Positions 32,862 through 41,199 of a stretch of 64,000 nucleotides of DNA are shown here, piece by piece. The first letter of the stretch is position 1. Each line of letters starts with the position of its first letter. This DNA comes from Paracoccus pantotrophus (lineage in GTDB: Bacteria > Pseudomonadota > Alphaproteobacteria > Rhodobacterales > Rhodobacteraceae). The notes under the pieces are model-generated. The model was given only the letters and a program-made list of their open reading frames with translations, was not told the DNA's origin and ran no database searches. The DNA lies in assembly GCF_008824185.1 (NCBI RefSeq), contig NZ_CP044426.1:1248501-1312500 (forward strand). Reading direction: 5' to 3'. The position numbers and the translations under genes are program-made.

Positions 32862-34507
32862 GCGCGCCCCCCGATCCGGATGATCCGGTCCATCCGCTGC
32901 GCCAGGTCCATATCGTGGGTTGCGATCACCAGCGTGACGCCCCGCGCCCGCGCCGCCAGCAGCCCCTCGGCAACCGCATCTGCGGTCTGGGCATCCAGAT
33001 CCGCCGTCGGCTCATCGGCCAGGATAACGTCGGGCGCACCGAACAGCGCGCGCGCCAGCGTCATGCGGCGCGCCTCGCCCCCCGACAGACCGCCTCCTGT
33101 TTCGCCCAGGATCGTACCCAACCCGCGCGGAAGCCGGTCCACCACCGCCTGCGCCGCCGCGGCCTTCATCGCCGCCCCGATGTCACCCGCGCGCCCCAGC
33201 GTGACATTGCCCCGCAGCGAGGTGTTCAGAAAACTCGCCCGCTGCGGCATCCAGCCGATCCGCGCGCGCCAGACATCGGCCAGATCAGGGGTCAGATCCT
33301 GCCCCGCGACGCGCACCCGGCCCTTCGCGGGCAGATCCAGCGCCGCCATCAGCCGCAGCGCCGAGGTCTTGCCCGCCCCCGAAGGCCCGACCAGCGCCAC
33401 CGCCTCGCCCGCGGCGATGGCCATGTCTGGCAGCCGCAGGCCGTGGCCCGTCACGCAGCCCGTCAGCGCGATGGTCGCAGGCCCGCCCAGCGGCGGAACG
33501 CGCGCGCCCTGCCCCGGCAATGCCGCCCCATCCTGATTGCGCCAATCGGCCAGCTCATCCGCCACCGCCTCGGCCGCGGCCTTGTCATGCCAGGCGGCGG
33601 CCAGATCGCGCAGCGGCTGATAGAAGTCCGGCGCCAGCAGCAGCAGAAAGATGCCTGCAGCCGGCGACAGCGGCACGCCCCAAGTGCCAAAGGACAGCTC
33701 GCCCAACAGCGAAAAGCCGACGAACACCGCCATCATCGCCACACCGATCGCGGCAAACAGTTCCAGCACGGTTGACGACAGAAAGGCCAGCCGCAGCACC
33801 GCCATCGTGCGCGCCCGCAGATCGCCCGCCTGCGCGGCAAAGCCCGCCTCGACCGCATGCGACGCCCCCAGCAGACGGATATCCAGCAGCGCCCCCAGCC
33901 GGTCGACCAGCAGGTCGTTCAGGCTGCCGATCTCGGCCATCTGGCGGGCGCTGGCCTCTTTCGCTGCAAGGCCCACCAGCGCCATGAAGACCGGGATCAG
34001 CGGACCCGAGATCAGGAGGATCAGCCCCGCCGCCCAGGAAAACCAGAAGGCCAGCGCCAAGATGACCAGTGGCACCACCATGACCCGCGCCCGTGCGGGG
34101 GCATAGCGGACCAGCCAAGGGGTCAGCGCCTCAAGCTTTTCCGCCGCAAGTGCGGCCACGGCCCCCGCACCCACGCCCGCCCCCTGTTGGCTGCGGCATG
34201 CCTCTTGATCCACGATCCCCGCGCGCAGGCCCGAAATCACGGTTTCCGCCAGCCCCTGCGCCTTCCGGTCGGCCAGCAGGCCGATCCCGGCGCGCACAAG
34301 ACCCAACGCCACATAGCCCGCAACCATCAGCGCCGGATCGGCCAGTGCCCCGCCGACCGCCCCGCTGACCGCCGCGCCGATCGCCCCGGCAACCAAAGCC
34401 GCCTGCACCGGCCAGATCAGATTGCCCGCCACCGACAGCGCCGCAAGCCAGCGCATCGGGGCACGGACAGGCACGATCAGCCGGTCAAGGTTATGTGTCT
34501 TGGCCAT
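32858..34507 (-). CDS. cydD: Thiol/haem ABC exporter subunit CydD
   Basis: 549 residues from the ATG at 34507 (MAKTHNLDRLIVPVRAPMRW); a further in-frame ATG at 34537 would add ten residues. Six membrane segments, then the ABC domain: Walker A LVGPSGAGKTSALR, signature GLSGGEARRMTLARAL, Walker B VILADEPTADLD, H loop IATHD. Partner of CydC. It is divergent from the Rrf2 regulator gene. Confidence 0.92.
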   Translation of the reverse strand: MAKTHNLDRLIVPVRAPMRWLAALSVAGNLIWPVQAALVAGAIGAAVSGAVGGALADPALMVAGYVALGLVRAGIGLLADRKAQGLAETVISGLRAGIVDQEACRSQQGAGVGAGAVAALAAEKLEALTPWLVRYAPARARVMVVPLVILALAFWFSWAAGLILLISGPLIPVFMALVGLAAKEASARQMAEIGSLNDLLVDRLGALLDIRLLGASHAVEAGFAAQAGDLRARTMAVLRLAFLSSTVLELFAAIGVAMMAVFVGFSLLGELSFGTWGVPLSPAAGIFLLLLAPDFYQPLRDLAAAWHDKAAAEAVADELADWRNQDGAALPGQGARVPPLGGPATIALTGCVTGHGLRLPDMAIAAGEAVALVGPSGAGKTSALRLMAALDLPAKGRVRVAGQDLTPDLADVWRARIGWMPQRASFLNTSLRGNVTLGRAGDIGAAMKAAAAQAVVDRLPRGLGTILGETGGGLSGGEARRMTLARALFGAPDVILADEPTADLDAQTADAVAEGLLAARARGVTLVIATHDMDLAQRMDRIIRIGGRA

Positions 34508-34576
34508 TGTCCCTGGCGTCCCCGGCGATAAACCCATCTTTCAGATGCAAGTTATATCCCAAAGCGCCGCCGCGAT

Positions 34577-34590
34577 CTGATCCAGATCAT
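34577..34590. promoter_or_regulatory. FNR-like palindrome in the cydD/rrf2 divergent region
   Basis: CTGATCCAGATCAT keeps the core TGAT-N4-ATCA of the FNR consensus and lacks only the outermost bases. It lies between the cydD and rrf2 starts, so it could serve both. A nearby CAGATGCAAGTTATA could be half of an Rrf2/NsrR-type site; that is weaker. Confidence 0.5.
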
Positions 34591-34651
34591 GTTCTGCCGG
34601 CACGAAATGTAACATCAACGTAAAAACCACCCCCTGGATAAGACTTTTGCC

Positions 34652-35149
34652 ATGCGCCTGACCACCCGCACGAACCTTGCCACCCGCGTTCTGATGTTCT
34701 GCGCGGTCAATGACGGACAGATCGTGCGCACCGCCGAAATCGCGCAACGCTGCAACGCCTCGGCCAACCATCTGTTGCAGGTGGTGCATTTGTTGCAGGA
34801 AAACGGCTTCGTCGAAACCCTGCGCGGTCGGTCGGGCGGGTTGCGGCTGGCCCAACCGATGGAACGGATTTCCATCGGCCGGGTGTTCCGCATCTTTGAA
34901 AGCGGCATGCCCTTTGCCGAATGTTTCGACCCGCAGTCTAACACCTGCCCGCTGTCCGAAACCTGCCGCCTGCGCGGGTTTATCGCCCGCGCGGTCGAGG
35001 CGTTCTATCACGAACTGGACATGGTGACGCTGAAGGATCTGGTGAAGGGCAATTGCGGGCTTGAAACATTGCTCGACCTGCGGTCCACGCTCCAGACCCG
35101 CTGCAAGACGCGCGATGGCAGTGCACCCACCGCGCTGGCGCATTGCTAA
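34652..35149 (+). CDS. Rrf2-family (NsrR-like) iron-sulfur regulator
   Basis: 165 residues. N-terminal winged helix (MRLTTRTNLATRVLMFCAVN, AEIAQRCNASANHLLQVVHLLQENGFVETLRGRSGGLRLAQP) and the three-Cys cluster site C-x7-C-x5-C in FAECFDPQSNTCPLSETCRL. This is the NsrR pattern for sensing nitric oxide. It is divergent from cydDC, so it probably represses the NO-tolerant bd oxidase cluster. Cys residues at the C-terminus (KGNCGLE, TRCKT) are additional. Confidence 0.85.
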   Translation: MRLTTRTNLATRVLMFCAVNDGQIVRTAEIAQRCNASANHLLQVVHLLQENGFVETLRGRSGGLRLAQPMERISIGRVFRIFESGMPFAECFDPQSNTCPLSETCRLRGFIARAVEAFYHELDMVTLKDLVKGNCGLETLLDLRSTLQTRCKTRDGSAPTALAHC

Positions 35150-35416
35150 CCGCAGCGGCCGGGATGGTCGCGCCGCAGGCCATGCGATCTTTGCTGACCT
35201 CCCTCATGATCGGAATGCGCTGGCTCAGCGCCTGCGCGATGCCAGGTTCTGGTTCCGGCGCGCCCTGCCCGCCTAGCTGCTAGCCTATCACACCGCGGTC
35301 GCCAAGGGCCGGAGGGAATGGCTCTAGTTCCTTACCCTTCCCCGTGCCAGTGTCCGCCCCGGCGTGATGGTTGCGAAACGCTGCGCAAATCTGACGCCCA
35401 TTTGAAAACCAACTCG

Positions 35417-35589
35417 TCAGCCCGAACCGAAGTCATCCCGAAAGCGGTCAATTTGGTGCATGCTTTCATGCAGGATGGTCACGATACCGATATCGCCATT
35501 CGAGAGATTATGCCGCCAATAGACGAAATGGTGCTCATAGCGAAAGAAGAGCCCGTTGAGGCCGAACTCGGCCGGGATGGGTTTTGATA
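35417..35589 (-). pseudogene. ParE/RelE-type toxin, C-terminal fragment cut by IS5
   Basis: The frame entering from the IS end encodes SKPIPAEFGLNGLFFRYEHH, then FVYWRHN, GDIGIVTILHESMHQIDRF: the last strands of a ParE toxin, with the conserved FRYEHH and ILHE words. The N-terminal half is absent, lost with the missing part of the truncated IS5 copy next to it. No antitoxin is seen. Confidence 0.7.
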
Positions 35590-36028
35590 GGCTCTGTTGC
35601 ACAAATCCTGTGAGGGATTCATCTTGTGAATCCAGTATGGTAGCTGGAGGGCATGAGCAGACCCACACCCCCCGCATACAAGACCAGGAACTGGCCCACA
35701 TATAACGAAGCGCTCAAGCGCCGCGGCTCGCTGACGATCTGGTTTGATCCCTCCATGATCTGGGAGGCTGCGCCGACCGGCAAACGGGGGCGACAGCCCG
35801 ACTACAGTGACGCAGCCATCCAAACCTGCCTGACGATGAAGGTGTTGTTCGGGATGGCGCTGCGGCAGACGACTGGGTTCGTCGAGAGCTTGCTTCGACT
35901 GATCGACCTGAACTGGGCTGTGCCGAACTTCAGCACCCTCAGCCGCCGCCAGAAGACTCTGAAGGTCAACATCCCGTTTCGCGGATCACAAGGGCCGCTG
36001 CACCTCTTGATCGACAGCACCGGGATCA
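35590..36028 (+). mobile_element. IS5-family element, copy 3, 3'-truncated
   Basis: It begins GGCTCTGTTGCACAAAT at 35590, in the orientation opposite to copies 1 and 2, and encodes the first ~124 residues of the same transposase up to LLIDSTGI. Identity stops at 36028, where the text jumps into the phage portal gene. It carries the same base as copy 2 at the site where copy 1 differs (CTCTGAAGG). Confidence 0.9.
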
Positions 36029-36077
36029 TGCGTGGCGCAACCGTGGCGATGGCGTGGTCAAACCAGTTGGCGGACAT
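36029..36077 (-). pseudogene. Phage portal protein, N-terminal scrap
   Basis: The ATG at 36077 overlaps the gpW stop (TGATG) and starts MSANWFDHAIATVAP, as lambda GpB-type portal proteins do, before the sequence changes to the IS5 remnant. The order terminase, gpW, portal is the standard head-gene order, supporting the call despite only 16 codons. Confidence 0.65.
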
Positions 36078-36286
36078 CAGCGATCACCGCGCGAGAAGCC
36101 CGCCAGCCCGGCGACCGGCAATGGCCGTATCGTACCCGCGATAGCGCGTTCGATGGTCCGGATGCGGGCCAGCAGATCCTCGGCAGAGCCGTAGTCCACG
36201 GACTTGCCGTCATAGCTGACCCGGGTCGTGCCGCTGGCATAGGAACGGCGCAGCGCCGAGAGCTCAGTTTCCGTCCAGTCCGTCAT
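36077..36286 (-). CDS. Phage head-tail joining protein, gpW family
   Basis: 69 residues: MTDWTETELSALRRSYASGT, RVSYDGKSVDYGSAEDLLAR, then TIERAI. The hallmark is helix, beta hairpin (RVSYDGKSVDYGS) and helix at gpW's usual length. In lambda-like phages gpW sits between the terminase and the portal, exactly as here (2 bases after the terminase stop). Structural protein of the virion; useless without the other head genes, which are missing. Confidence 0.85.
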   Translation of the reverse strand: MTDWTETELSALRRSYASGTTRVSYDGKSVDYGSAEDLLARIRTIERAIAGTIRPLPVAGLAGFSRGDR

Positions 36287-36288
36287 GT

Positions 36289-38123
36289 TCAGAACCATCC
36301 CTCCCGCCGCCCGAGCCAGTCGGAGCGGCGCTTGCCCTGCGGGGCCTGTCCCTGCCTGTTGATCTGCCCGGCGGGATCGGTGTCGGTGGGGGCCGCCCCG
36401 AGTTGATCCTCGAGGTCGCGCCATTTCGCCTCAGACCAACGGTCCGCGCCCGCGATCCAGGCGGCGGCGCGGGCATAGACCCGGCAGTCCAGCGCCTCGT
36501 TACGTTCGCGCAGCTTCTGCCATTCGAGCCGGGCGAAGCCGCGCTTCGTGCGCACCGTCACCAGCTGTTCGGCCACGAACTGCTTCAGCCATTCGTTCTC
36601 GACCCAGTGCGGCAGGTGCACCGAGCCGGGCGGGAATGCCGCTCCGTCGGCCATCTCCTCCTCGGTCGGCCGCGCCAACCGCAGGAAGCGGTAGGTCTCG
36701 GCCTTGAAGGTCGAGACCGCCACGGTCCAGAGCCGCGCTCCGCGTCGCAGGCGTTTCCCGCCCTCGGTCGCGTCGACGAAGGTCGGGCCCGACACCGGGC
36801 TCGAGCGGTAGAACCCCTCCACACCCTTGACCGGCGATACCTGCCCAAAGCCGTGCGCCCGCGACCAAGAATAGACCGCCGGGGCCTCGTAGCCGGTGTC
36901 GATGGCGAGCCGCGCGATCCGCAGATGCGCGCCGCGTTCGTGCGGCCAGCTTCGATCCAGAAGCGCGGTCAGCTCCGACCACGCGTCGTGCCGATCCGGC
37001 CCACCCTCGATCACGACATGATCGACGAGCCAGGACTCAAGTCCACGACCCCAGGCCCAGACATCGACCTCGATCCGGTCCTTCTGCACGTCGGCCCCGG
37101 CGGTCAGGAACAGCCCGCCCGCAGGCACCGTGCCGGTCGTCCAGCGCTCGCGCCGGTCGTAGAGCCGCTGCCAGTCCGGCGCTTCCCCGGTCTCGACCCA
37201 CGTCTCGCCGAGGATCGTGTTGCGGAACGCCTTGATTGCCTCGTCCGACCCCTGAGCCGCGTCCCATGCCCGCACGATCCGCTCCCAGCTCAGCCAGCCG
37301 ATCGGCGAATAGAGCGCCGACAGGTGATATCCGACCGTGGTCGGATCGGCGGCCGTGGCGGTCGCCCGCCATTCGCCACCCTCCAGCATCGCCGTCTTGT
37401 GGTGCTCCGCGATGGGCGTCTCGCAGCCCTCGCAGTGATATTCCGCCGTCTCCGGGCGGCCCTTCTGCCAGCGCAGCCGGTCGAACTTCAGCCACTGCAT
37501 CGCGCCGCAATGCGGGCACGGCACGAAGTACCGCCGCTGGTCGCTGGCCTCGAACTCCCGCTCGATGCGCGACAGCCCTCGGATGGTGGGCGTCGAGACC
37601 AGCAGCACCTTCCGCCGATGGGCGAAGGTCAGCGACCGCGCCTCGGCCAGCGTGACGGGATCGCCTTCCTCGTCGGCGGAGGCCGGATAGGCATCGACCT
37701 CGTCGAGGAAGATGTAGCGCGCCGGGGTAGACCGCAGGCCGACCGCCGAGTTGGCCCCGGTCATGATCAGGATGCCACCCGCGAACTCCTTCGACAGCAT
37801 GGTGTTGCCCGCGTCCCGCGAGCGCGCCGGTTTGACCCGCTCCCGCAGCTCGGGGCTCTCGTCGATCAACGGGTCGATCCGCTGCCGCGAGTTGCGTTTC
37901 GCCAGTTCCACCGTCGGCTGGACCGCCAGCACCGGACCCGGCGCCTGGTGGATCGCGAACCCGAACCAGTTGTTGCCGGCCTCGGTCGCGCCGACCTGCG
38001 CGGCCTTCATGAACACGATCCGCTGCGTGGGATCGCCCGGCGACAGGCGGTCCATGATCTCGCGCATGTAGGGCGTGCGCACCGTGCGATACCGCCCGGG
38101 TTCGGCCGAGGCTCGGCCCGAAA
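36289..38123 (-). pseudogene. Phage terminase large subunit (GpA family), 5' end displaced
   Basis: About 611 residues remain, starting at SGRASAEPGRYRTVRTPYMR. ATPase: FMKAAQVGATEAGNNW (Walker-A-like) and YIFLDEVDAYPAS (Walker B). Zinc-like cysteines in VPCPHCGAMQWL and YHCEGCETPI. The nuclease part holds LTAGADVQKDRIEVDVWAWG and LAIDTGYEAPAVY. The first ~40-60 residues are missing because the frame starts at the split IS3 junction. Its missing start may be the fragment at 1966-2113, in frame if the segment ends are joined. An ATG inside IS3 sequence (38178) could still start a hybrid. Confidence 0.85.
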
Positions 38124-38624
38124 CTCCCGTGCCACCCTTCGGCCTGAAATCGACGTGTCGGGGATTGCCGCCAAACATTCCCGGGTCACGTCATCGACGA
38201 TGTTCAGCACCCGGAATCTTCGCCCGCAATCGAACTGGTCATGGACGAAATCCAGCGACCAGCGTGCATTGGGCTGCGCCTCGACCAGGATCGGCGCCCG
38301 TGTCCCGATAGCTTTGCGCCGAGCCTTCCGTTTGCGCACCGTCAACCCTTCCTCGCGATACAAACGGTAGACCCGATTGATCCCGGAAGGCTCCCCCTCG
38401 CGTCGCAACAGGATGAAGAGTCGCCGATAGCCGAACCGACGGCGCTCATTGGCGAGCTCTCGCAGCCGCCCACGCAATTCCGTGTCGGGCCGGCGTTGTG
38501 ACTGATAGCGGATCATCTTCCGATCCGCACCGGCGATGAGGCAGGCCCGTCGTTCCGACAGGCCGTGCTCAGCCTGCAGATATGCGACGGCTTCGCGCTT
38601 CACGGCGGGCCCTACCACTTTTTT
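38124..38624 (-). pseudogene. IS3 transposase OrfB, N-terminal part
   Basis: The frame entered by -1 slippage at AAAAAAG (38618-38624) encodes VVGPAVKREAVAYLQAEHGL, RRFGYRRLFILLRREG, PNARWSLDFVHDQF (first catalytic Asp) and LNIVDDVTRECLAAIPDTSI up to VARE. The second Asp and the Glu are on the other half at 1534-1965 (VSDNGTE, ESFNGRMRDE). Not functional while split. Confidence 0.85.
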
Positions 38625-38878
38625 GAAACCAGGTCCTTCATTGCCGCCAGGTCGAGCATCTGTTCGGCCAGCAGCTTCTTCAGCTTCGCGTTCTCGTCCT
38701 CGAGCGCCTTTAGCCGCTTCGCCTCCGACACGGTCATGCCGCCGAACTTGGCCTTCCAGTTGTAAAAGGTGCCTTCCGACATGCCGTGCTTGCGGCACAG
38801 ATCGGCACACTTCGCACCGGCCTCATGCTCGGCCAGGATGCTGATGATCTGCTCGTCCGTAAATCGCGTTCGCTTCAT
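38612..38878 (-). CDS. IS3 OrfA
   Basis: 88 residues: MKRTRFTDEQIISILAEHEA, then ADLCRKHGMSEGTFYNWKAKFGG (helix-turn-helix) and a leucine zipper (LKALEDENAKLKKLLAEQML). It ends just after the slippery run AAAAAAG, the programmed frameshift site to OrfB. Complete, and could act as a repressor of transposition by itself. Confidence 0.9.
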   Translation of the reverse strand: MKRTRFTDEQIISILAEHEAGAKCADLCRKHGMSEGTFYNWKAKFGGMTVSEAKRLKALEDENAKLKKLLAEQMLDLAAMKDLVSKKW

Positions 38879-39037
38879 TGTCCGTCCTCAAGTTGGGCCG
38901 GACTCTAATCGCATCTGGAGGAAAAATCCCGGGGCAGGTCAACGTCAACCGGGTGATCATTTGCTGCCTCTCACAGCGGGTAACGGCTGCGAACGAAACC
39001 CGATCCATGCTACCGGTCAAATTCTCTGGGTACTGTG

Positions 39038-40087
39038 GACTCTGTTGCACAAATTGACTGACGGTCAGAGTTCCCCTTTCCCCCGACGGAGTCATCCCAC
39101 GGCTTGAGTTTCGGGTATGCCGAGTGCGGTGAAGCCGTTCAGGACGGCGACACGGATCTGGAACTCCGCGACCTGGCGGTCGAAGTCCCGCGCCATGAGG
39201 CGCTGACCCAGCAGTTTCACACAGTGCATCTTCGTTTCGACGCGGCTTCGGCGGTGATAGCCGCTCCATCGTCGCCAGATCGTCCTACCGAAGCGCTTCG
39301 ATGCGCGCAGGGCTTCGTTCCGTGCGATTGCTCCGGCAGAGTCGGGCTTCCATGGCTTGGCGTTTTTGCGGGGTGGAATGATTGCAGCGGCACCCCGGGC
39401 GGCGATGGCGTCATGGCATTTGCGCGTGTCGAAGGCGCCATCAGCGGTGACGCTGGCGATCTCTTGATCAGGCGGAATCTGGTCGAGCAATTCGGGCAGC
39501 ATGGGCGCATCGCCCACATCGCTGGTCGTGAACTCCGCCGCCCTAATTTCCAGCGTTTGCTCGTCAATTCCGATGTGGATCTTGCGCCAGACGCGGCGTT
39601 TGGTGCCGCCGTGCTTGCGCGCGTTCCACTCCCCTTCGCCCTCGACCTTGATCCCGGTGCTGTCGATCAAGAGGTGCAGCGGCCCTTGTGATCCGCGAAA
39701 CGGGATGTTGACCTTCAGAGTCTTCTGGCGGCGGCTGAGGGTGCTGAAGTTCGGCACAGCCCAGTTCAGGTCGATCAGTCGAAGCAAGCTCTCGACGAAC
39801 CCAGTCGTCTGCCGCAGCGCCATCCCGAACAACACCTTCATCGTCAGGCAGGTTTGGATGGCTGCGTCACTGTAGTCGGGCTGTCGCCCCCGTTTGCCGG
39901 TCGGCGCAGCCTCCCAGATCATGGAGGGATCAAACCAGATCGTCAGCGAGCCGCGGCGCTTGAGCGCTTCGTTATATGTGGGCCAGTTCCTGGTCTTGTA
40001 TGCGGGGGGTGTGGGTCTGCTCATGCCCTCCAGCTACCATACTGGATTCACAAGATGAATCCCTCACAGGATTTGTGCAACAGAGCC
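39038..40087 (-). mobile_element. IS5-family insertion sequence, copy 2, 1050 bp
   Basis: Same ends and length as copy 1 and same orientation. The 92 bases between it and the IS3 end (38946-39037) show no gene. No target duplication is recognisable (left flank ...ACTGTG, right flank CTCCGC...). Recombination with copy 1 would delete 27597-39037, including the cyd cluster. Confidence 0.92.
39092..40024 (-). CDS. IS5-family transposase, copy 2
   Basis: 310 residues, identical in protein to the copy at 26601-27533. First Asp in LLIDSTGIKV, second in VTADGAFDTRK, Glu region in RRSRVETKMHCVKLLGQRLM. Complete frame, likely functional. Confidence 0.93.
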   Translation of the reverse strand: MSRPTPPAYKTRNWPTYNEALKRRGSLTIWFDPSMIWEAAPTGKRGRQPDYSDAAIQTCLTMKVLFGMALRQTTGFVESLLRLIDLNWAVPNFSTLSRRQKTLKVNIPFRGSQGPLHLLIDSTGIKVEGEGEWNARKHGGTKRRVWRKIHIGIDEQTLEIRAAEFTTSDVGDAPMLPELLDQIPPDQEIASVTADGAFDTRKCHDAIAARGAAAIIPPRKNAKPWKPDSAGAIARNEALRASKRFGRTIWRRWSGYHRRSRVETKMHCVKLLGQRLMARDFDRQVAEFQIRVAVLNGFTALGIPETQAVG

Positions 40088-40574
40088 CTCCGCTGCGTCC
40101 ATGTTGCCGCGCAGTTTGTCAGCAGCAGCCCAAAGAGGTGCTTCAAACGCCCGAGAATTGGATTTTTCCGGCTCAGACACAGCTTTCCTTGGCCGCCCAC
40201 GAGCCATCAAATATTCTCCATCATATCACATCCCGAACCGAGACTCATCCAGCAGGGCAAAGCCTCCTACTCTCGCCACTCAACGTTGAGGCGAATCCAG
40301 AGCAAGATCATACAGTCTCGAATACCATCTTTCCCGTTTTTGTCTAGACGCCGCGCCCGGTCGCCGTCCTCGCTCTCGAGCTTGTCCGCCATCCAAAGCA
40401 GCGCGCTACAGGGAATAGCGCTCGAACCGCAAAGCCGGATCCGCACACTTTCACAGTGGATCGAAGGCAAAGGGACAGCCGTCTGCGGCGCCTTGCACGA
40501 GTGATTTCTATCCTGACTTCACTGCGGTAGCGACGCCGCGCTTCCGTCAGACGGTTTTTCGCCCTTGCCACCGA
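40088..40574. other. No clear gene; possible small minus-strand remnant
   Basis: Base composition is lower in GC than around it. A minus-strand frame (40267-40395: MADKLESEDGDRARRLDKNG, then IRDCMILLWIRLNVEWRE) has natural-looking text but no start signal or recognised family. It may be the end of a gene cut by the IS5 copy. Confidence 0.3.
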
Positions 40575-40802
40575 CTACTCGACCTTCAGCAATGTCCAAC
40601 TCTCGACTCCTAAACCTTGTGCCACCCTGTACAGGTTGTCGATAGAGATGTTCTGCTCTGACCGCTCGACCGCGCTGAGATAGGTCCGGTTCAACCCGCA
40701 TTCATGCGCCAGGTACTCCTGCGACCAGCCGCGCTCGGCCCGCAGCCTACGCATGTTGCGCGCCACGATGTCTCGCAGAGGGCTTCTGGGGGTCGTCTTC
40801 AT
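40575..40802 (-). CDS. XRE-family regulator
   Basis: 75 residues from the ATG at 40802 (MKTTPRSPLRDIVARNMRRL). A single helix-turn-helix domain, GWSQEYLAHECGLNRTYLSAVERSEQNISIDNLYRVAQGLGV, fills the whole protein. The start codon lies in a perfect palindrome, so there is almost no leader and the protein probably controls its own promoter. It is divergent from the gene cluster at 40876-42510 and could regulate it. Confidence 0.85.
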   Translation of the reverse strand: MKTTPRSPLRDIVARNMRRLRAERGWSQEYLAHECGLNRTYLSAVERSEQNISIDNLYRVAQGLGVESWTLLKVE

Positions 40803-40820
40803 GCACAATGCTATTGTGCA
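40802..40820. promoter_or_regulatory. Perfect palindromic operator overlapping the XRE start codon
   Basis: TGCACAAT-GCT-ATTGTGCA: two 8-bp arms, no mismatch, three-base spacer. It overlaps the ATG of the XRE gene and lies 56 bases before the divergent gene. Operators of this form are expected for dimeric XRE proteins; binding is inferred. Confidence 0.7.
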
Positions 40821-40875
40821 CCGACGCTTTTAACTCTACCTGTTTTAACATTCATTCGACATCAAGGAGCCCGTC

Positions 40876-41199
40876 ATGCCCCAACAATGTCCGCATTGCA
40901 TGACCGAGATTCACGCCGAGGCCTCCACCTGCCCTGCCTGCGGGGCGATCCGCGGGGTGTGGGGCCGCTCGGTCGAAAGCTGGCGCCAGGCATCGGCCTT
41001 CATGCTCGGCGTGGCCGCATTCTTCGTTCTTGCCGGTATAATCTTTGGCACCTGGGTTGCATCGGTCGATGACCGAACGACGGCATTCGACGGGTTGATC
41101 GCCTTCCTGTTACTGTCGCCCTTCATGTTGTTCGCCGGCGGTGTCGGCCTGTTCCTGCGCTATGTGATCCCCCGGATGCCGGAGGGCTGGTATCGATGA
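40876..41199 (+). CDS. Zinc-ribbon membrane protein, unknown function
   Basis: 107 residues. N-terminal zinc ribbon CPHCMTEIHAEASTCPACGA, then two hydrophobic helices (ASAFMLGVAAFFVLAGIIFGTW and LIAFLLLSPFMLFAGGVGLFL). First gene of a tight cluster, overlapping the next by four bases. The zinc ribbon probably faces the cytoplasm. The family is not recognised beyond this architecture. Confidence 0.65.
   Translation: MPQQCPHCMTEIHAEASTCPACGAIRGVWGRSVESWRQASAFMLGVAAFFVLAGIIFGTWVASVDDRTTAFDGLIAFLLLSPFMLFAGGVGLFLRYVIPRMPEGWYR

Larger units (their letters stand above)
1966..38123. mobile_element. 36-kb segment lying inside the split IS3 element
   Basis: Bounded on both sides by interior transposase sequence of one IS3 element (1516-1965 and 38124-38941) whose outer ends share the flank ACGT. 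The left end holds the phage replication module, the right end terminase and gpW, both on the minus strand. Between them lie resistance and metabolic cargo and further insertion sequences. The segment is therefore an insertion into the IS3. Its integration mechanism is unknown: the junctions show no obvious shared core. Confidence 0.75.
38124..38941 (-). mobile_element. IS3 family (IS407-type) element, 5' part of the split copy
   Basis: The outer end at 38941 reads TGACCTGCCCCGGGATTT on the minus strand, matching the other end at 1516 in its first nine bases. It contains orfA complete and orfB up to ISGRRVARE. Together with 1516-1965 it makes a normal ~1.27-kb element. The bases 38942-38945 are ACGT, the same 4-bp duplicate as at 1512-1515. 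Confidence 0.9.
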
